Assembly (NCBI RefSeq): GCF_037094465.1
Contig: NZ_CP146609.1
Span: forward strand, 3,033,501-3,097,500
From: Pseudodesulfovibrio sp. 5S69
Lineage (GTDB): Bacteria > Desulfobacterota > Desulfovibrionia > Desulfovibrionales > Desulfovibrionaceae
DNA length: 64,000 nucleotides
Direction of reading: 5' to 3'
Positions 54,637 through 63,134 of this stretch are shown here, one piece after another. The notes beneath the pieces were generated by a model. It saw only the letters and a program-made list of their open reading frames with translations. It did no database searches and was not told the origin of the DNA. The stretch's first letter is position 1, and the number at the start of each line of letters is the position of its first letter. A program made the translations under genes and the position numbers.

Positions 54637-56574
54637 CTAGCTGACTTTGCTGCCCGGGGGGACTTCCCCGGTGGGGGTGAGGAGTTCCATGCCCTTGTCG
54701 GTCTTGACGGCCAGGACCATGCCCTGGGAGAGTTGCTTGCGCAGCTTTCGGGGCTTGAGGTTGGCGACCACGACGACCTGTTTGCCGACGAGTTCCTCGG
54801 GCTGGAAGTAATCGGCCAGCCCGGCCACCACCTGACGCAGGTCCTTGTCGCCGGTATCCACCTTGACGAGCAGGAGCCGGTCCGCGTCCGGGTGCTTCTC
54901 CACTTCCTTGACCGTGCCCACGCGCAGGTCGAGCTTCTGGAAATCCTCGAACTCGATCTCGCAAACGGCCTCCTCGGCCTTGTCTTTCTTGGGGGCCTTC
55001 TTGGCCTTTTTGACAGGCTTTTCCGGAGCCTCCTCGGCGGGCAGCTCCACGCGGGGGAAGAGATTGGAGGTCTCGGCCACGGTGATGTCGGACTCGATCA
55101 GCCCCCAGACGTCCAGTTCCTTGGGCAGGTTGATCTTTTCCGGATCAAAGGTGATGCCGAGCTGTTCGAGCATCTTCTCGGACGCCTCGGGCATGACCGC
55201 CCAGAGATGCACGGCGATCTTGCGCATGTTTTCGAGGAGCACGTAGATGACCGTGGACAACCGCCCGGTGTTTTCGGCCTTGAACAGGGCCCAGGGCGCG
55301 GTCTCGTCGATGTACTTGTTCAGGCCGCGGACCAGTTCCCAGAGCCCTTCCAGGGCGCGGGAGAACTTCAGTTCGGAGAAGAAGTCCTGGAAGGACTGCA
55401 TGGCGTCCTGACCGATCTTCTTGATCTCCGCGTCGACCACGTCCTCCACGTCCGGCCGGGGAATCTTCCCGCCGAAGTATTTGTGGGTCATGGACAGGGT
55501 GCGGTTGAACAGGTTGCCCAGGTCGTTGGCCAGGTCCGCGTTGAGGCGGCCGACCAGGGCCTTTTCGGAGAAGCTGGAATCCTGGCCGAAGGACATCTCG
55601 CGCAGCAGAAAATAGCGGAAGGCGTCCAGGCCGTAGGCGTCCTTCATGGCCAGGGGCTCGACCACGTTGCCGATGGACTTGGACATCTTGGTGTCCTCCA
55701 CCAGCCAGTAGCCGTGCACGTTGAGATGCTGGTACGGCTCGATGCCAGCGGCCTTGAGCATGGTCGGCCAGAAGATGGCGTGGGGCTTGAGGATATCCTT
55801 GGCCACCATGTGATTGGCCACAGGCCAGAATTTCTTGAACTTTTCGCCATCAGGCCAGCCCAAGGCGGCCACGTAGTTGATCAGCGCGTCGAACCATACG
55901 TAGGTCACGTAGTCGGTATCGAACGGCAGCTCGATGCCCCAGGTCAGGCGGGACTTGGGCCGGGAGATGCACAGGTCTTCGAGCTCGCCGGACTCGAGCA
56001 GGGAGACGACCTCGTTGCGGTAGCGCTCGGGACGGATGAAGTCGGGGTGCTTGTTGATATGGTCCAGGAGCCAGTCGCGGTACTTGGACATCTTGAAGAA
56101 GTAGTTCTTCTCCGCGATGTACTCGGGCTTGGTCTGGTGGTCCGGGCACAACCCGTTGACCAGTTCCTTCTCGGTATAGAACCGCTCGCAGCCGAAGCAG
56201 TAGTGGCCGCCGTACTCGCCGAAGTAGATGTCTCCGGCGTCATAGACCTTCTGCAGGATCTGCTGGACGACTTCCATGTGCCTGGGCTCGGTGGTCCGGA
56301 TGAAGTCGTTGTTGGAAATGTTCATGTTCGGCCAGAGGTCCTTGAAGAGCTTGCTGATGGTGTCAACATACTCCTGGGGCGTCTGGCCGTTGCTTTCCGC
56401 GGCCTGGACGATCTTGTCGCCGTGTTCGTCGGTGCCGGTCAGAAAGTAGGTCTCCTCGCCCATGAGCCGATGGAAGCGATTCAGGGAATCGGCCACCGTG
56501 GTGGTGTACGCGTGGCCCAGGTGGGGCTTGGCGTTCACGTAGTAAATGGGCGTGGTGATGTAAAAGCGTTGCAA
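54637..56574 (-). CDS. metG: Methionyl-tRNA synthetase
   Basis: The 645-residue protein is a MetG2-type enzyme with TTPIYYVNAKPHLGHAYTT (HIGH motif as HLGH), TGTDEHGDKI, a Zn knuckle with CFGCERFYTEKELVNGLC, KMSKSIGNVV and an alpha-helical anticodon domain. An acidic/lysine-rich linker (about 515-540) joins a C-terminal tRNA-binding domain (FQKLDLRVGTVKEVEKHPDADRLLL) used for dimerisation and tRNA capture. Confidence 0.97.
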   Translation of the reverse strand: MQRFYITTPIYYVNAKPHLGHAYTTTVADSLNRFHRLMGEETYFLTGTDEHGDKIVQAAESNGQTPQEYVDTISKLFKDLWPNMNISNNDFIRTTEPRHMEVVQQILQKVYDAGDIYFGEYGGHYCFGCERFYTEKELVNGLCPDHQTKPEYIAEKNYFFKMSKYRDWLLDHINKHPDFIRPERYRNEVVSLLESGELEDLCISRPKSRLTWGIELPFDTDYVTYVWFDALINYVAALGWPDGEKFKKFWPVANHMVAKDILKPHAIFWPTMLKAAGIEPYQHLNVHGYWLVEDTKMSKSIGNVVEPLAMKDAYGLDAFRYFLLREMSFGQDSSFSEKALVGRLNADLANDLGNLFNRTLSMTHKYFGGKIPRPDVEDVVDAEIKKIGQDAMQSFQDFFSELKFSRALEGLWELVRGLNKYIDETAPWALFKAENTGRLSTVIYVLLENMRKIAVHLWAVMPEASEKMLEQLGITFDPEKINLPKELDVWGLIESDITVAETSNLFPRVELPAEEAPEKPVKKAKKAPKKDKAEEAVCEIEFEDFQKLDLRVGTVKEVEKHPDADRLLLVKVDTGDKDLRQVVAGLADYFQPEELVGKQVVVVANLKPRKLRKQLSQGMVLAVKTDKGMELLTPTGEVPPGSKVS

Positions 56575-56619
56575 ATCGAATTCTCCTTGTCGTGAAGAAA
56601 GCGGCCGCCCGGACGGGCG

Positions 56620-57768
56620 TTACTTCTTGGGAGGCCTGCGCCTGCGCCTTCTGGGCCTGCGGCCGCGCTTGGACTTGGCGTCGCCCGCCTCCCCGCCTTC
56701 GGGGCCGAAGGCCGCCTGTTCGGGCCGTGCTTCCGGAGCGTCCGCCTTGTGCGGAGCTTCCTTGCGGGGGCGGCGCTTACGGTCGTCCCGTGCCGGTTTG
56801 GCTTCCCGTGCGCGGGGCGGAGTATCGGAGCCGGACGGACCGGACTCGTCGGATTGCGGACCGCCGGAGTCGGGCCGTACGGGACGTCGCCCGCCCCTGC
56901 GGGCCTGGGGACCTGCGGACCGGGCCTTGGCTTCCGCCTTGGCCTCGTCGCTCGGCGGCTTGTTAACTATTTCATTCCATTCGTCAATGGAAACTTCCTG
57001 CTCTTCGAAGTTTTCGTCAAGCAGCGATAAGGATTTCTTGAAGAAATTGGAACGGAGGACCTTCATCTGCCCGAGCGAGGTCTGGTACTTCTTGCCCACG
57101 CGCGGGCACATGCGGTGGAACTCCTCGTAGCCCTTCTGCTCGAAGCTCAGGCAACAGAGCAGCCGCCCGCAAATCCCCGAGATCTTGGTGGGATTGAGGA
57201 ACAAATTTTGCTCCTTGGCCATTTTGATGGTCACGGGCACGAACTTGCGCATGAACCGCCTGCAACAGCACATCTGGCCGCAGTTGCCGATGGCCCCGAG
57301 CATCTGGGTCTCGTGGCGTACGCCGATCTGGCGCAACTCGATGCGGGTGCGGTACTCCTTGACCAGGTCCTTGATCAGCTCGCGGAAATCGATGCGGCCG
57401 GGCGCGGTAAAGTAGAAGACCATCTTGGAGCGATCGAAAAAGACCTCCACGTCCACCAGCTTCATGCCCAGCTTGTGGTTGTTGATGCAGGCGCGGCAGA
57501 ACTTGAAGGCATCCTTGGACAGGGCCTCGTTCTCGGCCACGGCCTCCATGTCCTTTTCGTTGGCCAGCCGGTAGATGGCCTTGTGGCCCTCGGGGTCCTC
57601 GTCGTCCACCTCCTTGGGTGCCTGGCGGACGAGGATGACCTTGCCCAACCCCATGCCCTGGTCGGTCTTGACGATGACGTGCTGGCCTTCGCGGACTACG
57701 AACGGACCGGAGCCGAAGTAGTATACCTGCCCGTAGTCATTGAATTTAACACCAAGTGTCTGGCTCAT
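56620..57768 (-). CDS. PSP1-domain RicT-like protein with a basic tail
   Basis: The 382-residue protein has the RicT/YaaT core (about 1-260) with its cysteines: FKFCRACINNHKLGMKLVDVE, GAIGNCGQMCCCRRFM and KISGICGRLLCCLSFE, the ligands for Fe-S clusters in Bacillus RicAFT. It then has a long tail rich in Arg, Lys, Pro and Ala (ending RRPRRRRRRPPKK), which should be disordered and bind RNA or acid surfaces. RicT works with RNase Y in RNA maturation in Bacillus; in Gram-negative relatives the role is unclear. It lies 45 bases before metG on the same strand. Confidence 0.88.
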   Translation of the reverse strand: MSQTLGVKFNDYGQVYYFGSGPFVVREGQHVIVKTDQGMGLGKVILVRQAPKEVDDEDPEGHKAIYRLANEKDMEAVAENEALSKDAFKFCRACINNHKLGMKLVDVEVFFDRSKMVFYFTAPGRIDFRELIKDLVKEYRTRIELRQIGVRHETQMLGAIGNCGQMCCCRRFMRKFVPVTIKMAKEQNLFLNPTKISGICGRLLCCLSFEQKGYEEFHRMCPRVGKKYQTSLGQMKVLRSNFFKKSLSLLDENFEEQEVSIDEWNEIVNKPPSDEAKAEAKARSAGPQARRGGRRPVRPDSGGPQSDESGPSGSDTPPRAREAKPARDDRKRRPRKEAPHKADAPEARPEQAAFGPEGGEAGDAKSKRGRRPRRRRRRPPKK

Positions 57769-57790
57769 GAATTCCTATCCTGTATAAAAG

Positions 57791-57809
57791 CCCCCCTGGT
57801 CGCGGGGGG
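57791..57809. terminator. Short C6/G6 hairpin upstream of the RicT-like gene
   Basis: CCCCCC (57791-57796) and GGGGGG (57804-57809) form a tight stem in the 5' region of the RicT-like gene. It may be part of a leader or a weak terminator. Confidence 0.35.
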
Positions 57810-57881
57810 AGTAAGTATCGAGCAAAGAGGCTTAACATATTAGAAAACGGCTCCAACTTCAAATCCGTTCGGAAACGCGAA

Positions 57882-57913
57882 GCCGGGTGCCGCTTCAAGG
57901 CACGGCACCCGGC
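57882..57913 (-). terminator. Hairpin downstream of the response regulator
   Basis: GCCGGGTGCCG (57882-57892) pairs with CGGCACCCGGC (57903-57913), 35 bases beyond the response-regulator stop. It has no T-run, so it may protect the 3' end rather than terminate. Confidence 0.5.
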
Positions 57914-57947
57914 TGTAATGTCTTCGAAATCGCTGGCGTTATCCGCT

Positions 57948-58343
57948 TCAGATAAGGCCGAGGCTCTTGATCTCGTCCATGAGCTTCTGCTCGTCGATGG
58001 GCTTGACCAGGTAGGAAGTGGCCCCGCCGAGGAAAAAGGCGTCGTGCGTCTCTTTCTCGTCCGCGAGCATGGTGGTGACGATGACCTTGGATTCGCTGTG
58101 CGGGCTGACGCCGTTCTCCTGCTCCAGGGTACGGATCTCGCGCAGGGCCTGCTGGCCGTCCAGTTCCGGCATGAGCAGATCCAGACAGATCAGATCATAG
58201 GGATCACCGTCGAGCAGGCCGCGCCGAAAGGCCTCGATGGCCTCCTCGCCGTTCACGGCGATGTCGCACTTGGCGACTTGGCGCAGTATTTCGTGAATCA
58301 TGTTGCGGCTATAAAAATCGTCATCCACGATCAACGCTTTCAT
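57948..58343 (-). CDS. Single-domain response regulator
   Basis: From the ATG at 58343 (AGGAGGG upstream) the protein is 131 residues with ALIVDDDFYSRNM, phospho-acceptor Asp in YDLICLDLLMPELDGQ, T in VIVTTML and K in YLVKPIDE. There is no output domain, so it is a CheY-like relay or allosteric partner. The adjacent MBL and HDOD genes on the same strand may belong to one signalling unit. Confidence 0.92.
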   Translation of the reverse strand: MKALIVDDDFYSRNMIHEILRQVAKCDIAVNGEEAIEAFRRGLLDGDPYDLICLDLLMPELDGQQALREIRTLEQENGVSPHSESKVIVTTMLADEKETHDAFFLGGATSYLVKPIDEQKLMDEIKSLGLI

Positions 58344-58453
58344 CTTTCGCCCTCCTGTGAATCTCATCGTCTTGAGTTGGAGATATGTTTCAATGTCACT
58401 TTCTCATGAAAAGCGCAACAGTTCGGCTGGGCCGAGACCGGACGGGCGGCCGC

Positions 58454-59335
58454 TCACGCTTGCAGCTCCAGGCCCTCCCTGGCCAGTTCGAAACGCACGC
58501 CCCGGTCCTTCCAGCGGGCCCGGAGCCAGGCGTCCAGCCCGTCCAGGTCCGCGTCCGTCCGGTTCACGTCGTGATGGGTCAGGACGGTCATCCCGGCCCC
58601 GACCTCGCGGGCCAGTTCCAGGGCCGTGGCCATGGAGCCGTGGCCCCATCCTTTTTTCCGCTGGTATTCCTCGGGAGTGTACTGGGCGTCGATAACCAGC
58701 AGGTCCACGTCGCGCAACATGTCCAGGACCACCCGTCTGCGCTCGGTGACCAGAGCCGCGTACGCCTCGAAATCCTCGTCCCCCGGTAAATATATGTTGC
58801 CGAACGGCTCATGGTCACCGGTGAAAAACAGGGTCCGGCCGTCGCAGCGCACCAGATAGCCGAAGTTCGGGGCCGGGTGGTTCATGAGCAAGGGCGTGAC
58901 CCGGGCGAAACCGAGGTCCACGGTCTCGCCCTCGACCAGGGTGCGGTAGCGGATGTCCGCCGCGAGTTCGGCGGTTCGCACGGGAAAGAACGGGTACTCC
59001 ATCTGCCGGGCCAGGGCGGCCTCGATGCCGGTCATGTTCAGGGGGTCGCCCGGTCCATGGAGGGTCACGCGGCTGCCGGGCACGAACAGGGGGAGAAAAA
59101 ACGGCAGTCCGGAGATGTGGTCCCAATGGATGTGGGTGATGAAGACGTCGCAGGACGCGGCCCCTTCTGCCACCAGTTCGCGCCCCAGCTCGCGGATGCC
59201 GGTCCCCGCGTCGAGGACGAGCAGGCTGCCGTCGTCGGCGCGCACCTCGATGCAGGTGGTGTTGCCGCCGTACTTGATGGTCTGCGGGCCGGGAACGGGC
59301 AGAGACCCGCGCGTGCCCCGAAATCGGATACGCAT
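58454..59335 (-). CDS. Metallo-beta-lactamase-fold hydrolase
   Basis: The 293-residue protein has RFRGTRGSLPVPGP and YGGNTTCIEV at the N-terminus, ITHIHWDHISGLPF (the HxHxDH motif), FTGDHEPFG, and LTHHDVNRTD near the end. It matches phosphodiesterase-like MBL proteins found beside signal-transduction genes in deltaproteobacteria. Its stop/start region abuts the HDOD gene, so they are coupled. A cyclic nucleotide is a plausible substrate. Confidence 0.85.
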   Translation of the reverse strand: MRIRFRGTRGSLPVPGPQTIKYGGNTTCIEVRADDGSLLVLDAGTGIRELGRELVAEGAASCDVFITHIHWDHISGLPFFLPLFVPGSRVTLHGPGDPLNMTGIEAALARQMEYPFFPVRTAELAADIRYRTLVEGETVDLGFARVTPLLMNHPAPNFGYLVRCDGRTLFFTGDHEPFGNIYLPGDEDFEAYAALVTERRRVVLDMLRDVDLLVIDAQYTPEEYQRKKGWGHGSMATALELAREVGAGMTVLTHHDVNRTDADLDGLDAWLRARWKDRGVRFELAREGLELQA

Positions 59336-60198
59336 CAGCGGGACTCCCCGAGCTTGATGAAGATGCGCGCGTTCTCAACCTCCTCGCCCAGGGAAGGCAT
59401 GTCCGCGATGAGTTCGTCCATGGTCATGTTGAACCGGTGGCCCACGCCCGTGGGCAGCGGCTCCACGTCGAAGTTGCCCGCCGAGCCGAAGGAGAGCTTC
59501 TTGCTGATCTGATCGGCGGCGAACAGGCAGTCCTTGAGCATGAAATCCCCGCCCTCGCCCATGGAGTGGTGGGCGGCGATGACCTCTCTCAACTCGCCGG
59601 GCAGGTGCCACTTCTCGGCCAGCAGCCCGCCGATGTCCGCGTGGGTAGCCCCGATAACCTCCCGCTCGCAATGATGCAGAACCGCCCCCGGTTCGGCGGC
59701 CATGCGGGTGGCGGTCTCGAACCGGCCGGGCATGTACAGGGCGAAGACCACCTTGCCGATGTCGTGCAGCAGCCCGGCGGCGAAATAGTTGGCCACGTCG
59801 TCGCGGGAGACCCCGAGCTTGCGGCCAAGCATGGACGCGCAGGCGGCCACGGCCAGGGAATGGAGCCAGAAGGCGCCCATGTCCAGTCGGTCCGAGGCCG
59901 ACCGGGGGATGGCCCCCACCGCGGCCAGCCCGAGGGCCACGTTCTTGAGGGTGTTCAAGCCGAGGTAGACGCTGGCGTGGTTGATGGAGGTGATTTCCCT
60001 GGACAGGCCGAAATACGGAGAGTTGACCAGGCGCAATATCTTGAGGGTGAAGACCGGGTCCTTCTTGATGACCTCCACCAGGTCCTTCTGGGAGCAGTTG
60101 ATATCCCCGGACAACTCCAGGACCTGATGCACGCTCTTCGGGAACGCGGGCATCCGCTCCACGGCCTCGAGCAATTTCTGTCTGACGTCGTTGTTCAT
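59335..60198 (-). CDS. HDOD-domain protein
   Basis: The 287-residue protein has an HDOD fold: MPAFPKSVHQVLEL, KDPVFTLKILRLVNSPYFGL, then AAGLLHDIGKVVFALYMP with a retained HD pair, and AEKWHLPGELREVIAAHH. HDOD proteins serve in bacterial signalling, often with c-di-GMP or kinases. It overlaps the MBL gene start by one base. Confidence 0.9.
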   Translation of the reverse strand: MNNDVRQKLLEAVERMPAFPKSVHQVLELSGDINCSQKDLVEVIKKDPVFTLKILRLVNSPYFGLSREITSINHASVYLGLNTLKNVALGLAAVGAIPRSASDRLDMGAFWLHSLAVAACASMLGRKLGVSRDDVANYFAAGLLHDIGKVVFALYMPGRFETATRMAAEPGAVLHHCEREVIGATHADIGGLLAEKWHLPGELREVIAAHHSMGEGGDFMLKDCLFAADQISKKLSFGSAGNFDVEPLPTGVGHRFNMTMDELIADMPSLGEEVENARIFIKLGESR

Positions 60199-60246
60199 GC
60201 CTTGATCAGCCTGCTCCGGCGGTGCTCCGGGACGAACCGCCCACGT

Positions 60247-62733
60247 TTATTCGGTATCGGGCTCCGACACAGCCCCTATTCGGACTTCTATATCAGACGG
60301 GAATTCCTGGCAAGCCCCCGCCTCGGTCCGCACTTCGAGCGGGCCGCCGGGCCCGTCCCAGGCGCAGACCACCCGGCCGTCGCGGCCCGTGGTGTACACC
60401 CGGCCTCCGCCCGCCGAGGCCGCCTCGACCACACCTGGGTCCGGGAACCCGTAGCGGTTCAGGAATCCGTTGGAACACAGGATCGCTTCAGGCCGCACCC
60501 TGGCGTAGAAATCCGGTTGAAGACTCCTGCGGCTGCCGTGGTGCGGCAAGACCAGGACCTCGGCCGCCATGTCCGCCCCGGCGTCGAGCATGGCCCGGAT
60601 GCCGCCGATTTCGACATCCCCCGGCAGCAGGGCCAGGGACCGGCCGTCCCGTTCCAGGCGCAGGACCAGCGAGCGCTCGTTCGCACGGCCCCCGGCGAAC
60701 CCCGCATCAGGGTGCAGGACCACGAACCGCACACCGGGCGACAGAGCCACCGCATCCCCGGCCGCCAGGGGCGCGGGCGTGACGCCGCTGTCGGGCAACG
60801 CCCGGTCCAGCCGCTCGCCGGTCAGGCCGCGCGGAAGCATGCCGTTGGTGTACAGCGCCCCGACCTCAAACCGCTCCAGGAGATACGGCAGCCCGTGGCT
60901 GTGGTCCACGTCCGGGTGGGACAGGAAGATGCCGTCCAGCCGAGGCGGCCGCCCCAGGGCCAGGGACGGCCCGACCACGGCCTCGCCCAGGTCGTAGGTA
61001 ATCGATCCGCCGCCCGTGTCCACCAGCCAGCGGTGCCCGCCGGGCAGGGAGACCACGAGGGACTGGCCCAGCCCCACGTCGAGCATGGTCAGACTCACCC
61101 GGTTGCGGCTGTCCTCGGCCATGACCCGCACGTGCGGCGCGGCCAGCAGGACGAAGCCAAGCCCGGCCAGCAGCACCGGGACATTGCGCCTTGAACGCAG
61201 ACATACAGCCGCCGTGACCAGGAGCAGCGCGAACCCGAGCAATTCCGGCCACAGGGGACGCAACACGGCGAACACCGGGGTCAGCCCGCTCCCCTGCACC
61301 GCGTCCAACAGCCGGAGCAGCCCGTCCGCAATCCGTGCGGCCAGACCGAGCAGCAGCGCGCCCGCCGGTGCGGTCCAACCGGACACGGCCAGGAGCATGC
61401 CGAGCAACCCCAGCGGCATGACCGCCAACCCCAGGACCGGCAGCCAGACCAGGTTGAGCAGCAAATTGGGGCTGAACGTGCCGAAATACCAGGAGACCAG
61501 CGGCATGATAGCCAGCGTGGCGCAGACGCTGACCGCAAGCACGCCGGCCGCCCACGACAGCAGCCGGACCAGCCCCCGGCGCCGGGGGGCGAAGAGAAAA
61601 CGGAAAAACGGATAGAGCAGTCCGATCCCGGCCACGGCGGCCATGGACATCTGCAGCCCCAGATCGAACACGGACAGCGGCGAGACGAAGACGATAGCCG
61701 CCAGGGCGAAGAACAGCCCGTCCATGAGCACCCTGCCCCGCCCCTGGAGCAGGAGCACGCCCCAGAAACCGAACATGACCGAGGCCCGGACGAGCGAGGC
61801 CGACGGCTGCCCGAGCCAGGCATATGCCAGGACCAGCGGCGCGGCCATGAACACGGCCAGCTTGGGCCTGGGCACGCGCAACAGCAGCCCCGGCCACATC
61901 AGCCCGGCCAGATAGGCCAACCCCCAGCCCATGGCGGCCACAAAGCCCACGTGCAAGCCGGACAAGGCCAAGGTGTGCGCAAGGCCCGCGCTCCGCGTGG
62001 CGTCCATGGTGGCCATGTCCAGCCGGGACCGGTCGCCCGTGGTCAGGGCCAGGACCATGGCCCCGCCCTGCGTCGGCGGCAGGAGCCCGGCCACCAGCTC
62101 CCGCAACTCGCCGCGCAGCCCCGCCGGCGAGGTGCCGGGCCGCGCCCCCCAGACCGGCTTTTCCCGGCCCGCGGGCCAGGCGCGCCAGAACACGCCCTGC
62201 CGCTGCCAATACCATTGGTAATCCCACAACCCCGAGTTGCCGAAACCGTGCACCGGCACCACTCTGGACACGGTCCGCACCCGCTGCCCCGGCAGCGGCA
62301 CGGAGTCCGGGTTGCGGATAAACCAGGCGATTTTGCCGGGCAACGGCTCGCTGCCCTGCCCCGCGTCGAAAGAGACATTATCCAGAATCACCCGCAGCCG
62401 GTGCCCCGAGCGCGGCTCGGCCCGGTCCACCGCGCCCTCCAGGGCCACGGCCTTATGCGCCGCCATCCAGCCCGGCACATCGTCCGGGAACTCCGGCGTG
62501 CGCTGGGTCGCATAGGCGAACCCGAAGACCGCGCACAAGACCACGGCCAACACCGGCACCCGGCATTCCCGGCCGCGCAACACGCCCTCGGCTGCAAGGA
62601 GCAGCGACAACGCAACCACGGCCGGGACCGCGAACCGAACCGCGAAAACTCCCGCCGTGAACGCCAAGACATAGGTCTGCCACGGCAATAACCCCGGCAC
62701 CGCAGCCTCATATGTCCAACAGGCATCCTTCAC
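60247..62733 (-). CDS. comEC: ComEC/Rec2-type DNA uptake channel
   Basis: The 828-residue polytopic protein has an N-terminal OB-like soluble part, a central Competence membrane domain (about 230-520; LAHTLALSGLHVGFVAAMGW, GQPSASLVRASVMFGF, LNLVWLPVLGLAVMPLG) and a C-terminal MBL domain (LDVGLGQSLVVSLPGGHRWLVDTGGG, LSHPDVDHSHGLPYLL, LPHHGSRRS). It carries single-stranded DNA across the inner membrane during transformation. All domains are intact. Confidence 0.93.
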   Translation of the reverse strand: MKDACWTYEAAVPGLLPWQTYVLAFTAGVFAVRFAVPAVVALSLLLAAEGVLRGRECRVPVLAVVLCAVFGFAYATQRTPEFPDDVPGWMAAHKAVALEGAVDRAEPRSGHRLRVILDNVSFDAGQGSEPLPGKIAWFIRNPDSVPLPGQRVRTVSRVVPVHGFGNSGLWDYQWYWQRQGVFWRAWPAGREKPVWGARPGTSPAGLRGELRELVAGLLPPTQGGAMVLALTTGDRSRLDMATMDATRSAGLAHTLALSGLHVGFVAAMGWGLAYLAGLMWPGLLLRVPRPKLAVFMAAPLVLAYAWLGQPSASLVRASVMFGFWGVLLLQGRGRVLMDGLFFALAAIVFVSPLSVFDLGLQMSMAAVAGIGLLYPFFRFLFAPRRRGLVRLLSWAAGVLAVSVCATLAIMPLVSWYFGTFSPNLLLNLVWLPVLGLAVMPLGLLGMLLAVSGWTAPAGALLLGLAARIADGLLRLLDAVQGSGLTPVFAVLRPLWPELLGFALLLVTAAVCLRSRRNVPVLLAGLGFVLLAAPHVRVMAEDSRNRVSLTMLDVGLGQSLVVSLPGGHRWLVDTGGGSITYDLGEAVVGPSLALGRPPRLDGIFLSHPDVDHSHGLPYLLERFEVGALYTNGMLPRGLTGERLDRALPDSGVTPAPLAAGDAVALSPGVRFVVLHPDAGFAGGRANERSLVLRLERDGRSLALLPGDVEIGGIRAMLDAGADMAAEVLVLPHHGSRRSLQPDFYARVRPEAILCSNGFLNRYGFPDPGVVEAASAGGGRVYTTGRDGRVVCAWDGPGGPLEVRTEAGACQEFPSDIEVRIGAVSEPDTE

Positions 62734-62779
62734 CCCCCTCCCGTACCAGGAACCAAAGGATTGAGAAGAGAAGGAGGAC

Positions 62780-63074
62780 GCCTCCGGCGGCCGGGGGAAG
62801 GGAAAGGGAAACCCTTTTCAAAGGGTTTCCCTTTTCCTTCCCCCGGACCCCCATCCCCTTTCCCTTCCTAAACTTCTTGCATGCGCATCCGCGCGTGCGG
62901 CGGGTCGAGACGATCCGTGCCGTTTCGCCTGGTACGGTGGGCACGTGAGGACTTGAATGAAATCGTACGCCATCCCGCCCCGCACGCCCTTGCCGAAGGC
63001 ACACAAAAAGTTCTGGAGAGGGAGTCCAGAGGGGGAACCTCTTTCAAGAGGTTCCCCCTCTGGCCGCCGGAGGC
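62780..63074. repeat. Dispersed intergenic repeat, copy B
   Basis: This 295-bp block has perfect 13-bp terminal inverted repeats, GCCTCCGGCGGCC (62780-62792) and GGCCGCCGGAGGC (63062-63074). It shares its order of hairpins and several long words with copy A at 54285-54573. It fills the gap between comEC and murA. No coding potential. Confidence 0.7.
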
Positions 63075-63082
63075 ATAAAAAA

Positions 63083-63118
63083 AAGGACCGGCCTCCGTCA
63101 GGAGGCCGGTCCTTTTTT
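63083..63118 (-). terminator. Terminator of murA
   Basis: AAGGACCGGCCTCC pairs with GGAGGCCGGTCCTT around GTCA, flanked by A- and T-runs, 17 bases past the murA stop. Confidence 0.85.
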
Positions 63119-63134
63119 ACTTATGATTCGACGC

